A stretch of 11,275 nt of DNA from Acidobacteriaceae bacterium (GCA_003166055.1 PMWR01000272.1:2591-13865); one strand, 5' to 3'. Positions 1 through 6,686 are shown, numbered from the stretch's first letter. Notes: generated by a model from the letters alone, not told the origin. Made by a program: numbers and translations.

Positions 1-62
1 GGAGCCATTTCCAGGTCGAAATCGATCGGCTCCCGCTCCAGCTCGCTTACCTTGAATTCCAT
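1..62 (-). CDS. DUF177/YceD-family protein, N-terminal fragment
   Basis: Only the first 20 codons are in the window; the gene continues off the left edge. It begins MEFKVSELEREPIDFDLEMA. The pattern 'F.V.ELE..PI.FD' resembles the start of DUF177 (YceD) proteins, small proteins usually encoded just before rpmF (ribosomal protein L32) and tied to 23S rRNA and ribosome metabolism in bacteria and plastids. The ATG at 62-60 is the only convenient start, and the sequence before it has only a weak purine-rich stretch. The gene is divergent from the acetyltransferase at 198. The family call rests on about 20 residues, so it is tentative; finding rpmF just outside the left edge would confirm it. Confidence 0.6.
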   Translation of the reverse strand, partial: MEFKVSELEREPIDFDLEMA

Positions 63-197
63 GCTATGAGCCTACGGCGCGGACCGCGGCGCGTCAATGC
101 GTTCCGGCACCTTGGGACCACGAAGGACCCTCCCGCGGGCGGCACTAAAATGGGGGACTGAGGGACAACAAGCGGTTCATTTGCCGTGCGGGAAAAT

Positions 198-701
198 ATG
201 ACTGCAAATACAGAATCAAGTTTTCGCTCTACGGCCCAGATCCGCGTGGCGGCGGAAAACGATGCGCCGCGCATGATTCCGCTGATCAATGCGGCGTATT
301 CCGTGGAGACCTTTATAGATGGCACGCGCACGGATGAAGACCGCCTGGCGGCCATGATGAACAAGGGCACCATCCTTTTGGCCGAAGACCGCTCCGGCCA
401 GCTTCTTGGCTGCGTGTACACAGAGGTGCGCGGCACGCGGGGCTATCTGGGCCAGCTTGCCGTCGATCCCGCGCGTCAGGGTGAGGGGCTGGGGCGGCGG
501 ATGGTTGAAGCGGCGGAAGAGCACCTGCGCCGGCGGGGATGCGAGGTTTTGGACATCACGGTGCTGAGCCTGCGGCCGGAGCTGCCGCCGCTCTATCGCC
601 GCCTGGGGTTTGTGGAAACCGGCACGGAGGAGTTCGTCCATCCCATCCCGCTTAAGCCGGGATTTGAATGCCATTGCATTGTGATGTCGAAGAAGTTATA
701 G
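198..701 (+). CDS. GNAT family N-acetyltransferase
   Basis: A 167-residue single-domain GNAT protein, predicted to be cytoplasmic, that transfers an acetyl group from acetyl-CoA to an amine; the substrate cannot be told from sequence. The acetyl-CoA pyrophosphate-binding loop is visible as RQGEGLG (residues 93-99), preceded by the strand LGQLAVDP and followed by helix MVEAAEEHLRRRG. Motif B is the PLYRRLGF segment (131-138), whose Tyr is the usual general-acid position. The N-terminal segment IRVAAENDAPRMIPLINAAY is the normal first strand and helix. The length is typical of the family. I chose ATG 198; an in-frame GTG at 186 would add four residues, and neither has a strong Shine-Dalgarno. 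A TAAAAT hexamer at 146-151 could be a -10 box, but no good -35 was seen. The gene stands alone, divergent from the DUF177 gene. Confidence 0.9.
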   Translation: MTANTESSFRSTAQIRVAAENDAPRMIPLINAAYSVETFIDGTRTDEDRLAAMMNKGTILLAEDRSGQLLGCVYTEVRGTRGYLGQLAVDPARQGEGLGRRMVEAAEEHLRRRGCEVLDITVLSLRPELPPLYRRLGFVETGTEEFVHPIPLKPGFECHCIVMSKKL

Positions 702-783
702 ATTTGTACCGCCGTTGTTGCAGGAAATGAGACGCGACAGAAGGATGGGGTGGAGAATGTCTGCGAGGTGCGATCTCGCATCT

Positions 784-1080
784 TCAAAAGGCATGGATGG
801 CCTCGCGCACGGCCCGCGTGCGCACAGCCTCTTTCATCGAGTTCACCAGAGATAGATCGACTCTCACTCCGAGCAGGTCGCTTAGCCGATTCTCCAACCG
901 CGCCATGCCGACGAGCGAAAGGCGCTTGGACCGATCGAGGTCGGCCATGAGGTCAACATCGGACTGAGCGGATGCCTCGCCGCGCGCCACCGAGCCGAAC
1001 AGGCGCAGATGAACGATGCCAGCAGCCTTCAGCTCCGGCTCGTGTTTACGCAGCGTCTCGATCACATAACCCTTGTCCAT
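784..1080 (-). CDS. MNT-type nucleotidyltransferase domain protein (possible orphan antitoxin)
   Basis: A 98-residue minimal nucleotidyltransferase. The motif LFGSVARGE (28-35 with the G29-S30 pair), then D41-x-D43, and a third acidic residue D75 in VRVDLSL form the complete metal-binding set of the MNT fold. Such proteins usually sit with a HEPN-domain toxin; MNT partners are known to AMPylate and silence HEPN RNases. Here no HEPN reading frame follows on the minus strand: the space below 784 holds only 82 bases before the convergent acetyltransferase. The start is set at ATG 1080 (MDKGYVIETL) because the domain begins there. The frame stays open about 91 codons further upstream, but that part is Pro/Ser/Arg-rich and looks non-coding. 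No clear Shine-Dalgarno precedes 1080. A short inverted repeat (762-767 with 775-780) lies between the two converging genes, without a T-run. Confidence 0.82.
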   Translation of the reverse strand: MDKGYVIETLRKHEPELKAAGIVHLRLFGSVARGEASAQSDVDLMADLDRSKRLSLVGMARLENRLSDLLGVRVDLSLVNSMKEAVRTRAVREAIHAF

Positions 1081-1349
1081 ACTGGAACTTTGACACAATC
1101 GGCAATCCAAATTCAATAGGCCGCCTTGAGGAAAGATCGACCGGAACATTTTCAACACCTCTGCAATCGGTGGTCGAATCCCCGGCAAAGCCGACGGACG
1201 CGTGCGCAGAGCGGCTGGCGAGGGTGATGGACAGCGGCCAGTTCCGGACTGGCGAGTTGGTGCGGCCGGTGGTGGATTCGTGGCGGCCATGCGGCCCAAA
1301 GCCCGGTGAGCGAATCCCCCAGTCGCCTTCAATTTCCAAACCAACGCAC
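1081..1349. other. Gene-poor spacer between MNT gene and chemoreceptor
   Basis: No gene is recognised here. Both strands have open frames, but their translations are low-complexity Pro/Ser/Arg-rich and match no family I know, as expected of frames opened by high GC. A short palindrome, CCAGT-5-ACTGG, lies near 1240-1255. The right end runs into the sigma-28 promoter of the chemoreceptor gene. Confidence 0.5.
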
Positions 1350-1376
1350 TCAAGTTGCACCCCGCTCTGCCGATGA
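1350..1376 (+). promoter_or_regulatory. Sigma-28 (FliA-type) promoter of the chemoreceptor gene
   Basis: The -35 element TCAAGTTG (1350-1357) matches the sigma-28 consensus TAAAGTTT at 6 of 8 positions. The spacer is exactly 11 bases, and the -10 element GCCGATGA (1369-1376) matches GCCGATAA at 7 of 8. It lies 34 bases before the ATG of a methyl-accepting chemotaxis protein, a classical late flagellar-regulon target. Transcription would start near 1383-1385, leaving a leader of about 27 bases that contains the ribosome-binding site GAAGAGG (1395-1402 region). The match and the gene context agree; the call is unproven experimentally. Confidence 0.8.
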
Positions 1377-1410
1377 GGACTGGAGAATCGCTTGAGAAGA
1401 GGCTGCTCGC

Positions 1411-3123
1411 ATGTCAATGGTTCGCAATCTTCCTATTGCCCGCAAATTCGCGTTTGCTTTCGGCATTGTTTGCTGCCTCTGCATCGTGCTGGGAATCTAC
1501 ACGTTCTTCACATTTCGGGACATCGCCCAAAAGAACTCGGATGTGAGCGAAACCAGCTTCCCTGCCCTTGTGCAAGCGTCCAGCATGAGCAGCGCCATGC
1601 TCCAGGTACGGCGCGAAGAACTGAATGTGCTGCTTTGCCCTACGCCGGCCTGTTTGGCGGTACACGCTGCGAAGCGCCAAAAGCAGCTCAACCTCTTCAA
1701 ACAGGCTGCCGCAGCCTACGAACCGCTGATCCGCACCCCGCAGGACCGTGCTTCCTTTCAAGAACTGTCGGAGTCGTTCTCAAAGTATGAGGAGGACAAT
1801 GACCGGGCCATGGGAATGCTCGCCGCGGGCAAGAAAAACGATGCGGTCGATCTTATGCAATCCGATCATAACGGGGCCAAGATCAACGCGGCGACCACGG
1901 CCGCGAATCAAGCCACGGAAGAGTACGCAACGAACGGCAGTGCGGATGCAAGAGATGCCACGAGTGCCAGCAACCGCGCCGCCTGGATCAGCGCCGGAAT
2001 TACCCTGCTCATCGTTCTGCTCTCGGCAATTGTCGGCGTGATGCTGACCCGTGAAATCGCGCCTCGGTTAGCCCACCTGAAGGACGCTATGGAAGCGATG
2101 GCAGCCAAGGACCTGACGACGAGCATCAGAATTACCGGCACGGATGAGATTGGGCGCTTCGGCGAGGCTATTAACGCCACGGTTGCTGAAATGCGCTCTG
2201 TGCTGCGATCGGTGGCCCAGGGTGCGGATACGCTCTCCGCCGCGAGCGCCGAGATCAGCGCCGCATCTGTCCAGAGCGCCGGCAACGCGCACACCCAATC
2301 CGCCAAGACGAACCAGATTGCCGCAGCGGCGCAGGAGATGACGGCCACCATCGGCGAGATCAGTCACAACGCGGAAAGCGCGGCTGCCGCCAGCCGCGTC
2401 TCGGCTGAAACCGCCAACCAGGGCGGGGCCGTGATGCACGCCGCCGCCGCCACCATGGAGAAGATCGCCGCCGCCACCAGTTCTGTCTCGGAGAAAATGA
2501 ACTCACTTGCGCGCAGTTCCGAGGAGATCGGCAAGGTGGTCAACGTGATTCAGGAGATCAGCGAGCAGACCAACCTGCTGGCCTTGAATGCGGCGATTGA
2601 AGCTGCGCGCGCCGGCGAACATGGCCGCGGCTTTGCAGTCGTTGCCGGCGAGGTTCGCCGCCTTGCTGAGCGCACAAAGGGCGCGACCGAGGAGATCGCC
2701 GGCACGATTCGCAGCATTCAGGAGGAGACAAAGGCCACGCTCGAATTGATGCGGAGCAGCCGGACAGCCGTTGAAACCGGCATGGGTGAGACTGCCCGCG
2801 CCAGCACCAGCCTTGAAGCCATCATCGAGTCTTCAAGAGAGGTGGAGCAACAGATTCATCTCATCGCTACGGCCGCCACCGAGCAGACCGCTGCTTCCAG
2901 CGAAATCTCCGAGTCCGCCGGCCATATCTCGCAGCTATCGGTTGATAACGCGCAGGGCGCCGAAGAGGCGGTAGCAGCGCTCAAGAATCTTTCCGCGCTG
3001 GCTGGCGAACTCGACGGCATGATCCGGCAATTCCGCCTGGAAGAAGACAAGCAGTCCGGCGGAACGTTGTCCGGCAAGGGGCAACCAGCCTTTACAAAGG
3101 GCCTGCGCCCCGCGCACAGTTGA
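1411..3123 (+). CDS. Methyl-accepting chemotaxis protein (transmembrane chemoreceptor)
   Basis: A 570-residue inner-membrane receptor that controls the CheA kinase through CheW. Order of parts: a short basic N-terminus, TM1 at about 12-34, a helical periplasmic sensor of about 155 residues resembling the four-helix-bundle class, TM2 at about 191-213, a HAMP domain at about 213-266 ([10 protein letters not shown]...[12 protein letters not shown]), then the long cytoplasmic signalling coiled coil. The hairpin tip [18 protein letters not shown] (386-403) followed by [18 protein letters not shown] is the nearly invariant CheA/CheW-contact region. There is no C-terminal CheR/CheB tethering pentapeptide; the protein ends LRPAHS. 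The sensor carries a C76-x4-C81 pair ([10 protein letters not shown]). The start at 1411 rather than ATG 1417 is favoured by GAAGAGG eight bases upstream. No che or fli genes are adjacent, so this is a stand-alone receptor gene, probably driven by the sigma-28 promoter at 1350-1376. The ligand is unknown. Confidence 0.96.
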   Translation: MSMVRNLPIARKFAFAFGIVCCLCIVLGIYTFFTFRDIAQKNSDVSETSFPALVQASSMSSAMLQVRREELNVLLCPTPACLAVHAAKRQKQLNLFKQAAAAYEPLIRTPQDRASFQELSESFSKYEEDNDRAMGMLAAGKKNDAVDLMQSDHNGAKINAATTAANQATEEYATNGSADARDATSASNRAAWISAGITLLIVLLSAIVGVMLTREIAPRLAHLKDAMEAMAAKDLTTSIRITGTDEIGRFGEAINATVAEMRSVLRSVAQGADTLSAASAEISAASVQSAGNAHTQSAKTNQIAAAAQEMTATIGEISHNAESAAAASRVSAETANQGGAVMHAAAATMEKIAAATSSVSEKMNSLARSSEEIGKVVNVIQEISEQTNLLALNAAIEAARAGEHGRGFAVVAGEVRRLAERTKGATEEIAGTIRSIQEETKATLELMRSSRTAVETGMGETARASTSLEAIIESSREVEQQIHLIATAATEQTAASSEISESAGHISQLSVDNAQGAEEAVAALKNLSALAGELDGMIRQFRLEEDKQSGGTLSGKGQPAFTKGLRPAHS

Positions 3124-3164
3124 GAGCGGAACAGCATGGAAGGCCCGAGGGCCGACGGTTGGCA

Positions 3165-3228
3165 TTTGTGGTCTCCCACCCATCGAGCAAAAAACGCTCG
3201 ATGGATGGGGCACCCGCAGTTTCATGCC
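3165..3228. repeat. Dispersed palindromic intergenic repeat, copy 1
   Basis: This 64-base element starts TTTGTGG and ends ATGCC. Its core is a hairpin: 3175-3188 pairs with 3196-3209, 13 of 14 positions, around a 7-base A-rich loop. The single mismatch is a C opposite an A. A related copy lies at 7116-7178 with the same outer frame (TCCCACCC on the left, GGATGGGGCACCC on the right) and a different inner stem that is still fully paired. It lies in a spacer and is not followed by a T-run. It resembles REP-type elements in layout. Its function is unknown. Confidence 0.8.
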
Positions 3229-3258
3229 CCGAGGTGGTCATCACCGGGGATCAAAGAT

Positions 3259-3331
3259 GGCGGCAGGCCTGAACCTCCCTGGGTCTGCGCCCCAGCTTCC
3301 TCGAATGGAAGCTGGGACCTGGCCTGCCGCC
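3259..3331. repeat. Large nested inverted repeat (possible structured RNA)
   Basis: The outer arms GGCGGCAGGCC (3259-3269) and GGCCTGCCGCC (3321-3331) are perfect 11-base complements. Inside them, CCCAGCTTCC (3291-3300) and GGAAGCTGGG (3307-3316) form a second perfect 10-base stem with a 6-base loop. The left side carries a 21-base single-stranded stretch against 4 bases on the right, so the fold would be an asymmetric two-stem structure. It lies downstream of the chemoreceptor gene and upstream of sthA, about 180 bases before the sthA start. It has no T-run, so it is not a standard terminator. It could be a transcript-end stabiliser or a repeat element. Confidence 0.65.
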
Positions 3332-3508
3332 GCCTTCTTCACTTGCGCAGAGAATTCCTGCGCTATCCCCGTATCATCCTCACAATTCACACAAACTGCC
3401 TTTCTCCGGCAGCCCCGCGCTATGGTAGCCTCCGGTTGAGGACTTGTTGCCGCATCCCGTGGAAGCTGCAAGCCGACCTCTCCGCATCGAACCCTGGAGT
3501 GACCTCGC

Positions 3509-4915
3509 ATGAGCGCCGTGAAATATGACCTGATCGTGATCGGTTCCGGGCCTTCCGGGCAACGGGCCGCCGTCGCCGCCTCCAAAATGAAGAAGCGGGT
3601 TGCCGTGGTCGAGGCTCGCTCCGTGGTCGGCGGGGTCTGCGTGAACACCGGCACCATCCCCTCGAAGACTATGCGGGAAGCCGTGATGCATCTTTCGGGC
3701 TACAACTACAAGTCGGTCTACGGCATGAACTACCGGGTGAAAGAAAAGATCACCATGGCCGACCTCGCCTTCCGCGTGCAGGCAGTGATCAAGACCGAGG
3801 TCGACGTGACCGAGGCTCAGCTTTCGCGCAACGGCATCGACGTTGTTCACGGCATCGCCCGCTTCGCCGGCCCAAACCAGGTTCGCGTCGAGGGCATTCA
3901 GACCGACACCACCCTCGACGCCGACCGAATTATTGTGGCTGTCGGCACCAAACCCGCGTCCTCGGCCAAGGTCCCAATCAACGGCCGCACCATTATTAAC
4001 AGCGACCAGGTGCTCGATTTGCCGGTACTGCCTCGGACCCTCATTGTGGTGGGCGGCGGCGTGATCGGTGTTGAATACGCCTGCATGTTCGCCGTACTCG
4101 GCGTTCGCGTCACGCTGATTGAAAAGCGCGATCGGTTGCTGGAGTTTGCCGACCGCGAGATCGTCGAGGCGCTCAGTTACCACCTTCGCGATGCGCGAGT
4201 CACGCTGCGACTCGGCGAAGAGGTGGAGAGTGTCGAGGAGTTGCCGGACGGCACCGTCGTGGCTAACCTGCAGAGCAAGAAAAAAGTTTCGGGCGACGCC
4301 CTGCTTTACGCCATTGGGCGCCAGGGCGCGGTTGACGACCTCAACCTGGCCGCCGCCGGATTGCAGGCCGACAATCGCGGCCGCATTCCCGTCGACGAGC
4401 ATTACCAGACCAGCGTTCCGAACATCTTTGCTGTCGGCGACGTGGTCGGCTTCCCCTCGCTCGCCTCAGTCTCGATGGAGCAGGGGCGGATCGCCGCCGC
4501 ACGGGCCTTTGACGACCATGCCACCAGCTCCAATCCAAGTTTTTATCCTTACGGGATCTACACCATCCCCGAGATTAGTTTCATCGGCAAGACGGAGGAG
4601 CAGTTGACCGATGAAGACGTTCCTTACGAAGTGGGCATGGCTTACTACCGCGAGACCGCCCGAGGACAGATTCGCGGAGACGCCACGGGAAGATTGAAGC
4701 TGGTCTTTCACCGCGACACGCGCAAGGTGCTCGGCGTGCACATTATCGGCGAAGGCGCCGCCGAACTGGTTCACATCGGGCAGGCCGTGATGGTCTTTGG
4801 CGGCACAGTGGATTACTTCATCGAGACCGTCTTCAACTACCCTACGCTCGCCGAGTGTTACAAGGTGGCGGCCTTCAACGGAATCGGCAGGCTCAACCGC
4901 TATCAGGCGGGGTGA
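3509..4915 (+). CDS. sthA: Soluble pyridine nucleotide transhydrogenase (Si-specific NAD(P)+ transhydrogenase)
   Basis: A 468-residue FAD flavoprotein that exchanges hydride between NADPH and NAD+ in the cytoplasm, balancing the two cofactor pools. The N-terminal FAD site is VIGSGPSG (10-17). The active-site segment GGVCVNTGTIPSK (41-53) keeps the first Cys (C44) but has Thr49 where disulfide reductases have the second Cys, as is normal for SthA and not for lipoamide dehydrogenase or glutathione reductase. The NAD(P) Rossmann motif is GGGVIGVEY (182-190), and the second FAD motif is FAVGD (307-311). The C-terminal dimer domain has NYPTLAE (443-449), with Tyr replacing the catalytic His of the disulfide enzymes, again an SthA trait. 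The length matches the family (about 465). The ATG has GGAG nine bases upstream. It is probably first in an operon with the ROK and DUF2809 genes. Confidence 0.95.
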   Translation: MSAVKYDLIVIGSGPSGQRAAVAASKMKKRVAVVEARSVVGGVCVNTGTIPSKTMREAVMHLSGYNYKSVYGMNYRVKEKITMADLAFRVQAVIKTEVDVTEAQLSRNGIDVVHGIARFAGPNQVRVEGIQTDTTLDADRIIVAVGTKPASSAKVPINGRTIINSDQVLDLPVLPRTLIVVGGGVIGVEYACMFAVLGVRVTLIEKRDRLLEFADREIVEALSYHLRDARVTLRLGEEVESVEELPDGTVVANLQSKKKVSGDALLYAIGRQGAVDDLNLAAAGLQADNRGRIPVDEHYQTSVPNIFAVGDVVGFPSLASVSMEQGRIAAARAFDDHATSSNPSFYPYGIYTIPEISFIGKTEEQLTDEDVPYEVGMAYYRETARGQIRGDATGRLKLVFHRDTRKVLGVHIIGEGAAELVHIGQAVMVFGGTVDYFIETVFNYPTLAECYKVAAFNGIGRLNRYQAG

Positions 4916-4920
4916 TTGAC

Positions 4921-5043
4921 ATGGCGGATAAACGCATCCAAACAAGAAGGATTCAAGGCAGTGTCAATCTACCTGCCGATTGCATTGAACGAGCTGAAAG
5001 CTGGAGGCTGGAAGCTGACAGCCAGCCCGGAGGGCCAGCATGA
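4921..5043 (+). CDS. Possible small ORF bridging sthA and the ROK gene
   Basis: A 40-codon frame starting MADKRIQTRRIQ, five bases after the sthA stop. Its TGA overlaps the ROK ATG as ATGA (5040-5043), a layout typical of translational coupling. A G-rich stretch (GGCGGGG) upstream could act as a weak ribosome-binding site. Against it, the second half is translated from a heptamer repeat tract (4993-5020), the product matches nothing I know, and the ROK gene has its own good site. It may be a leader peptide or an accident of the spacer. Confidence 0.25.
   Translation: MADKRIQTRRIQGSVNLPADCIERAESWRLEADSQPGGPA
4993..5020. repeat. Heptanucleotide tandem repeat, four units of GCTGRMR
   Basis: Four consecutive 7-base units each begin GCTG and differ only in the last three bases (AAA, GAG, GAA, ACA); a fifth decayed unit may follow. 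It lies in the sthA-ROK spacer, nine bases before the ROK ribosome-binding site GGAGGG (5029-5034). Seven-base short tandem repeats in spacers are known from several bacterial groups. Gain or loss of a unit would change the reading frame of the small ORF that spans it. Confidence 0.7.
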
Positions 5044-5933
5044 CCACCGCCATCGGCGTCGTAATGACGGAACACATCGTGGCCGGAAGGCTTGAAGACC
5101 AGCGGCTCAAGGGCGCGCTGTTGCGCTATCCCAGTGAAACCGACGAAGTGGATGCCTTGATCGCACTTCCTACCAGTGAGTTGGTCGAGTTGCTTGCCAT
5201 CCAGGTGTCCACGCTCGCGGCGCAGGGCGCTGTGGACGCGGTCGGTGTTGCTGTTCCCGGCATAGTGCGCTCGGGGGTTATCGAGGATTCGCCGAACCTG
5301 ACCCAGCTCAAGGGAATGCACCTTTCAGAGGAGCTGACCAAGGCGCTGGTTGCGCGCGGCATCATGGCCCCTGTCCACATTGCCAACGATGCCGACGCCA
5401 TCGCCGCGGGCGTGGCCGCCACACGCGGCCAACTGAACAAGCTGACACGCGTCTGGACCCTGGGCAACGGCATCGGCTACGGCCGCTGGCCTTACGTTGA
5501 AGGTGTCTGGGAGGGCGGCCACGTGACGGTAAGCCTCGATCCCAAAGAAAAATATTGCGGCTGCGGCGGCGTCGGCCATCTTGAAGGAATCATGGGGTAC
5601 CGCGCCATGCGCATGCGCTTCCTCGACCTCGAACCTGAAGAGGTTTTCGCTCACGCCAAAGATGGCGACCAACGCTGCCGCGAGTTTGTCGATCTATGGC
5701 ACCGCGCCCTGGCCGCAGCGACTGCTTCCTTCATTCACCTCGCCGGGCCGGGGCGCTTCTACTTCACCGGCCACAACGCGCACTTTCTCGATTTGCCAGT
5801 GCTTCGCGCTCACCTGGAGTCCATGGTCAAGATGAGCACGCTGCAGAATTTCTCACTGGAAGTGCTTCCTCCCGACGACAGCACCGCACTGCTGGGCGCG
5901 GGAGTGTCGGCGGTTCGCGCGCTGGCGTCCTGA
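5040..5933 (+). CDS. ROK-family protein with a degenerate phosphate-1 motif
   Basis: A 297-residue protein of the ROK (repressor, ORF, kinase) family, which includes glucokinases, N-acetylmannosamine kinases and sugar-responsive repressors. It has no DNA-binding N-terminus, so it belongs to the kinase-like branch. Recognisable parts are VGVAVPGIV (glycine-rich, 74-82), NDADAIAAG (116-124, with the catalytic-base Asp at 117), LGNGIGYG (phosphate-2-like), EGGH (158-161), and a zinc-like cluster C173-x-C175-GGVG-H180-LE. Two features are odd. The usual N-terminal DxGGT nucleotide-phosphate motif is replaced by VMTEH in AIGVVMTEHIVAG, and the third zinc Cys of CxCGxxGC is His180. Kinase activity is therefore doubtful without a test; sugar binding by a non-catalytic protein is an alternative. 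A strong ribosome-binding site GGAGGG (5029-5034) precedes the ATG by five bases. It lies downstream of sthA and 20 bases before the DUF2809 gene. Confidence 0.88.
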   Translation: MTTAIGVVMTEHIVAGRLEDQRLKGALLRYPSETDEVDALIALPTSELVELLAIQVSTLAAQGAVDAVGVAVPGIVRSGVIEDSPNLTQLKGMHLSEELTKALVARGIMAPVHIANDADAIAAGVAATRGQLNKLTRVWTLGNGIGYGRWPYVEGVWEGGHVTVSLDPKEKYCGCGGVGHLEGIMGYRAMRMRFLDLEPEEVFAHAKDGDQRCREFVDLWHRALAAATASFIHLAGPGRFYFTGHNAHFLDLPVLRAHLESMVKMSTLQNFSLEVLPPDDSTALLGAGVSAVRALAS

Positions 5934-5953
5934 GCGATGGAGCCCATCAACCG

Positions 5954-6382
5954 ATGAGCTCGGCGATTATGCGCGGTCGATCTTTTGCAGTTTCGCTGGC
6001 GCTCATCGGCGTGACCATGGTTGCGGGCGTTGCGATTCGATTTGTTCCGCTTGGCCTGCCGCATGTCGTCGTCAAATACGGCGGCTCGATGCTTTGGGCA
6101 GTCATGATCTACTGGATCGTCTCGGCGCTTCTTCCCACGCGGACTCCGTTTGCCGTCTCCTTTCTCGCGGCAGGTGTTGCGACAGCCGTCGAGTTCCTCA
6201 AGCTCTTCCACACACCCGCGTTCGATGCCTTTCGCCTCACTCTTCCAGGCATCCTGGTGCTCGGCCGCTTCTTCTCTGTCTGGGATATCGTTGCGTACTG
6301 GCTGGCCATCGCAGTTGCAGCCGTCATTGACTTTCGCATTCGCGACCTCCCGGTTGAAGAACCGGGCCACGCATCTCTATAA
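5954..6382 (+). CDS. DUF2809 family integral membrane protein
   Basis: A 142-residue hydrophobic protein with four predicted membrane segments (about 11-31, 43-60, 66-83 and 111-127) and a short polar C-terminal tail. The family signature is visible as KYGGSMLW (41-48), an acidic residue within the third helix (E80, VEFLKLFH) and LGRFFSVWDIVAYWLA (103-118). The function of DUF2809 proteins is unknown. ATG 5954 is preceded by GGAG at 5939-5942 with an 11-base gap; an in-frame ATG at 5969 would shorten it by five residues. It starts 20 bases after the ROK stop, so it is probably the last gene of the sthA-ROK operon. It converges with the DUF2164 gene, leaving 25 bases between stops, and no clear terminator was seen. 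Confidence 0.85.
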   Translation: MSSAIMRGRSFAVSLALIGVTMVAGVAIRFVPLGLPHVVVKYGGSMLWAVMIYWIVSALLPTRTPFAVSFLAAGVATAVEFLKLFHTPAFDAFRLTLPGILVLGRFFSVWDIVAYWLAIAVAAVIDFRIRDLPVEEPGHASL

Positions 6383-6407
6383 GCCGCATCCGCTCATTGA
6401 ATGATTG

Positions 6408-6686
6408 TCAGCGCCGGCTCTTGCGCTTCGCGTCAACTTTTGGCCAGTAGGGAAACTCATCCGCGTACAGTTCCCCGCTGAGATCGGCTACGCGTTGCTG
6501 CAAACGCGCCTGTGCATCGGCGATGGCATGGTTGTAGATGGCAGGGCCGATCTCCTCCACAAAAAAATTCAGCAACAGTCCGGCCGGCAGGTCGCCGATG
6601 GGTTCAGACATGTTCTCTTCGAAATAGCGTTGCAGCGAGGCGATTGCGTCGGTACGTGTCCGCTTGGAGAGTTCAAAAGTTTTCAT
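6408..6686 (-). CDS. DUF2164 domain protein, overlapping a vapB-type gene
   Basis: A 92-residue soluble protein with the hallmarks of DUF2164: a helical N-terminus leading to SLQRYFEENMSEPIGDL, then AGLLLNFFVEEIGP, IYNHAIADAQARLQQRV, and the ending EFPYW followed by a basic tail. The family has no assigned function. It starts 14 bases inside the preceding VapB-type antitoxin gene, with GGAG (6697-6700, minus strand) ten bases before its ATG, so the two are co-transcribed and probably translationally coupled. This is the position a vapC toxin gene would normally occupy. No PIN-domain acidic pattern is visible, so it is not a VapC. Whether it serves as the antitoxin's partner or is only a neighbour is open. 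Confidence 0.9.
   Translation of the reverse strand: MKTFELSKRTRTDAIASLQRYFEENMSEPIGDLPAGLLLNFFVEEIGPAIYNHAIADAQARLQQRVADLSGELYADEFPYWPKVDAKRKSRR

Larger units (their letters stand above)
3124..3508. other. Spacer between chemoreceptor gene and sthA, rich in inverted repeats
   Basis: No gene is recognised in these 385 bases. From left to right there is a small GGCCC-GA-GGGCC hairpin near 3142-3153, a copy of the dispersed palindromic repeat (3165-3228), a nested hairpin (3259-3331), and a 6-base inverted repeat GCGCAG-7-CTGCGC (3345-3363) that could be an operator. The sthA ribosome-binding site GGAG lies at 3496-3499. A TATGGT at 3421-3426 is a possible -10 box for sthA, but I could not find a convincing -35. 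No hairpin is followed by a T-run, so no classical terminator for the chemoreceptor gene was identified. Confidence 0.6.

Noticed and set aside
740..750. GAAGGATGGGG, matching 11 bases of the right arm of the spacer repeat
   Set aside because: No matching left arm and the following bases diverge (TGGAG instead of CACCC). It could be a relic, but 11 bases is too little to call.
762..780. Inverted repeat TGCGAG-7-CTCGCA between the acetyltransferase and MNT genes
   Set aside because: Only six pairs and no T-run on either strand; not enough for a terminator call.
1081..1353. Upstream extension of the MNT frame (91 more codons)
   Set aside because: The extension is Pro/Ser/Arg-rich with no domain, and the MNT domain starts cleanly at ATG 1080. 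A 98-residue protein is the usual size.
1046..1417. 123-codon minus-strand frame spanning the spacer and chemoreceptor start
   Set aside because: It overlaps both a recognised gene start and a strong promoter motif, and its translation has no recognisable domain.
3380..4402. 340-codon open frame on the minus strand across sthA
   Set aside because: It is antisense to a clearly recognised enzyme. The translation is rich in His, Gly, Ala and Asp and matches no family; it is a product of high-GC codon bias in sthA.
3509..4915. Dihydrolipoamide dehydrogenase or mercuric/glutathione reductase as identity
   Set aside because: The second redox Cys is Thr49 and the C-terminal catalytic His is Tyr444, which fits transhydrogenase and not the disulfide reductases.
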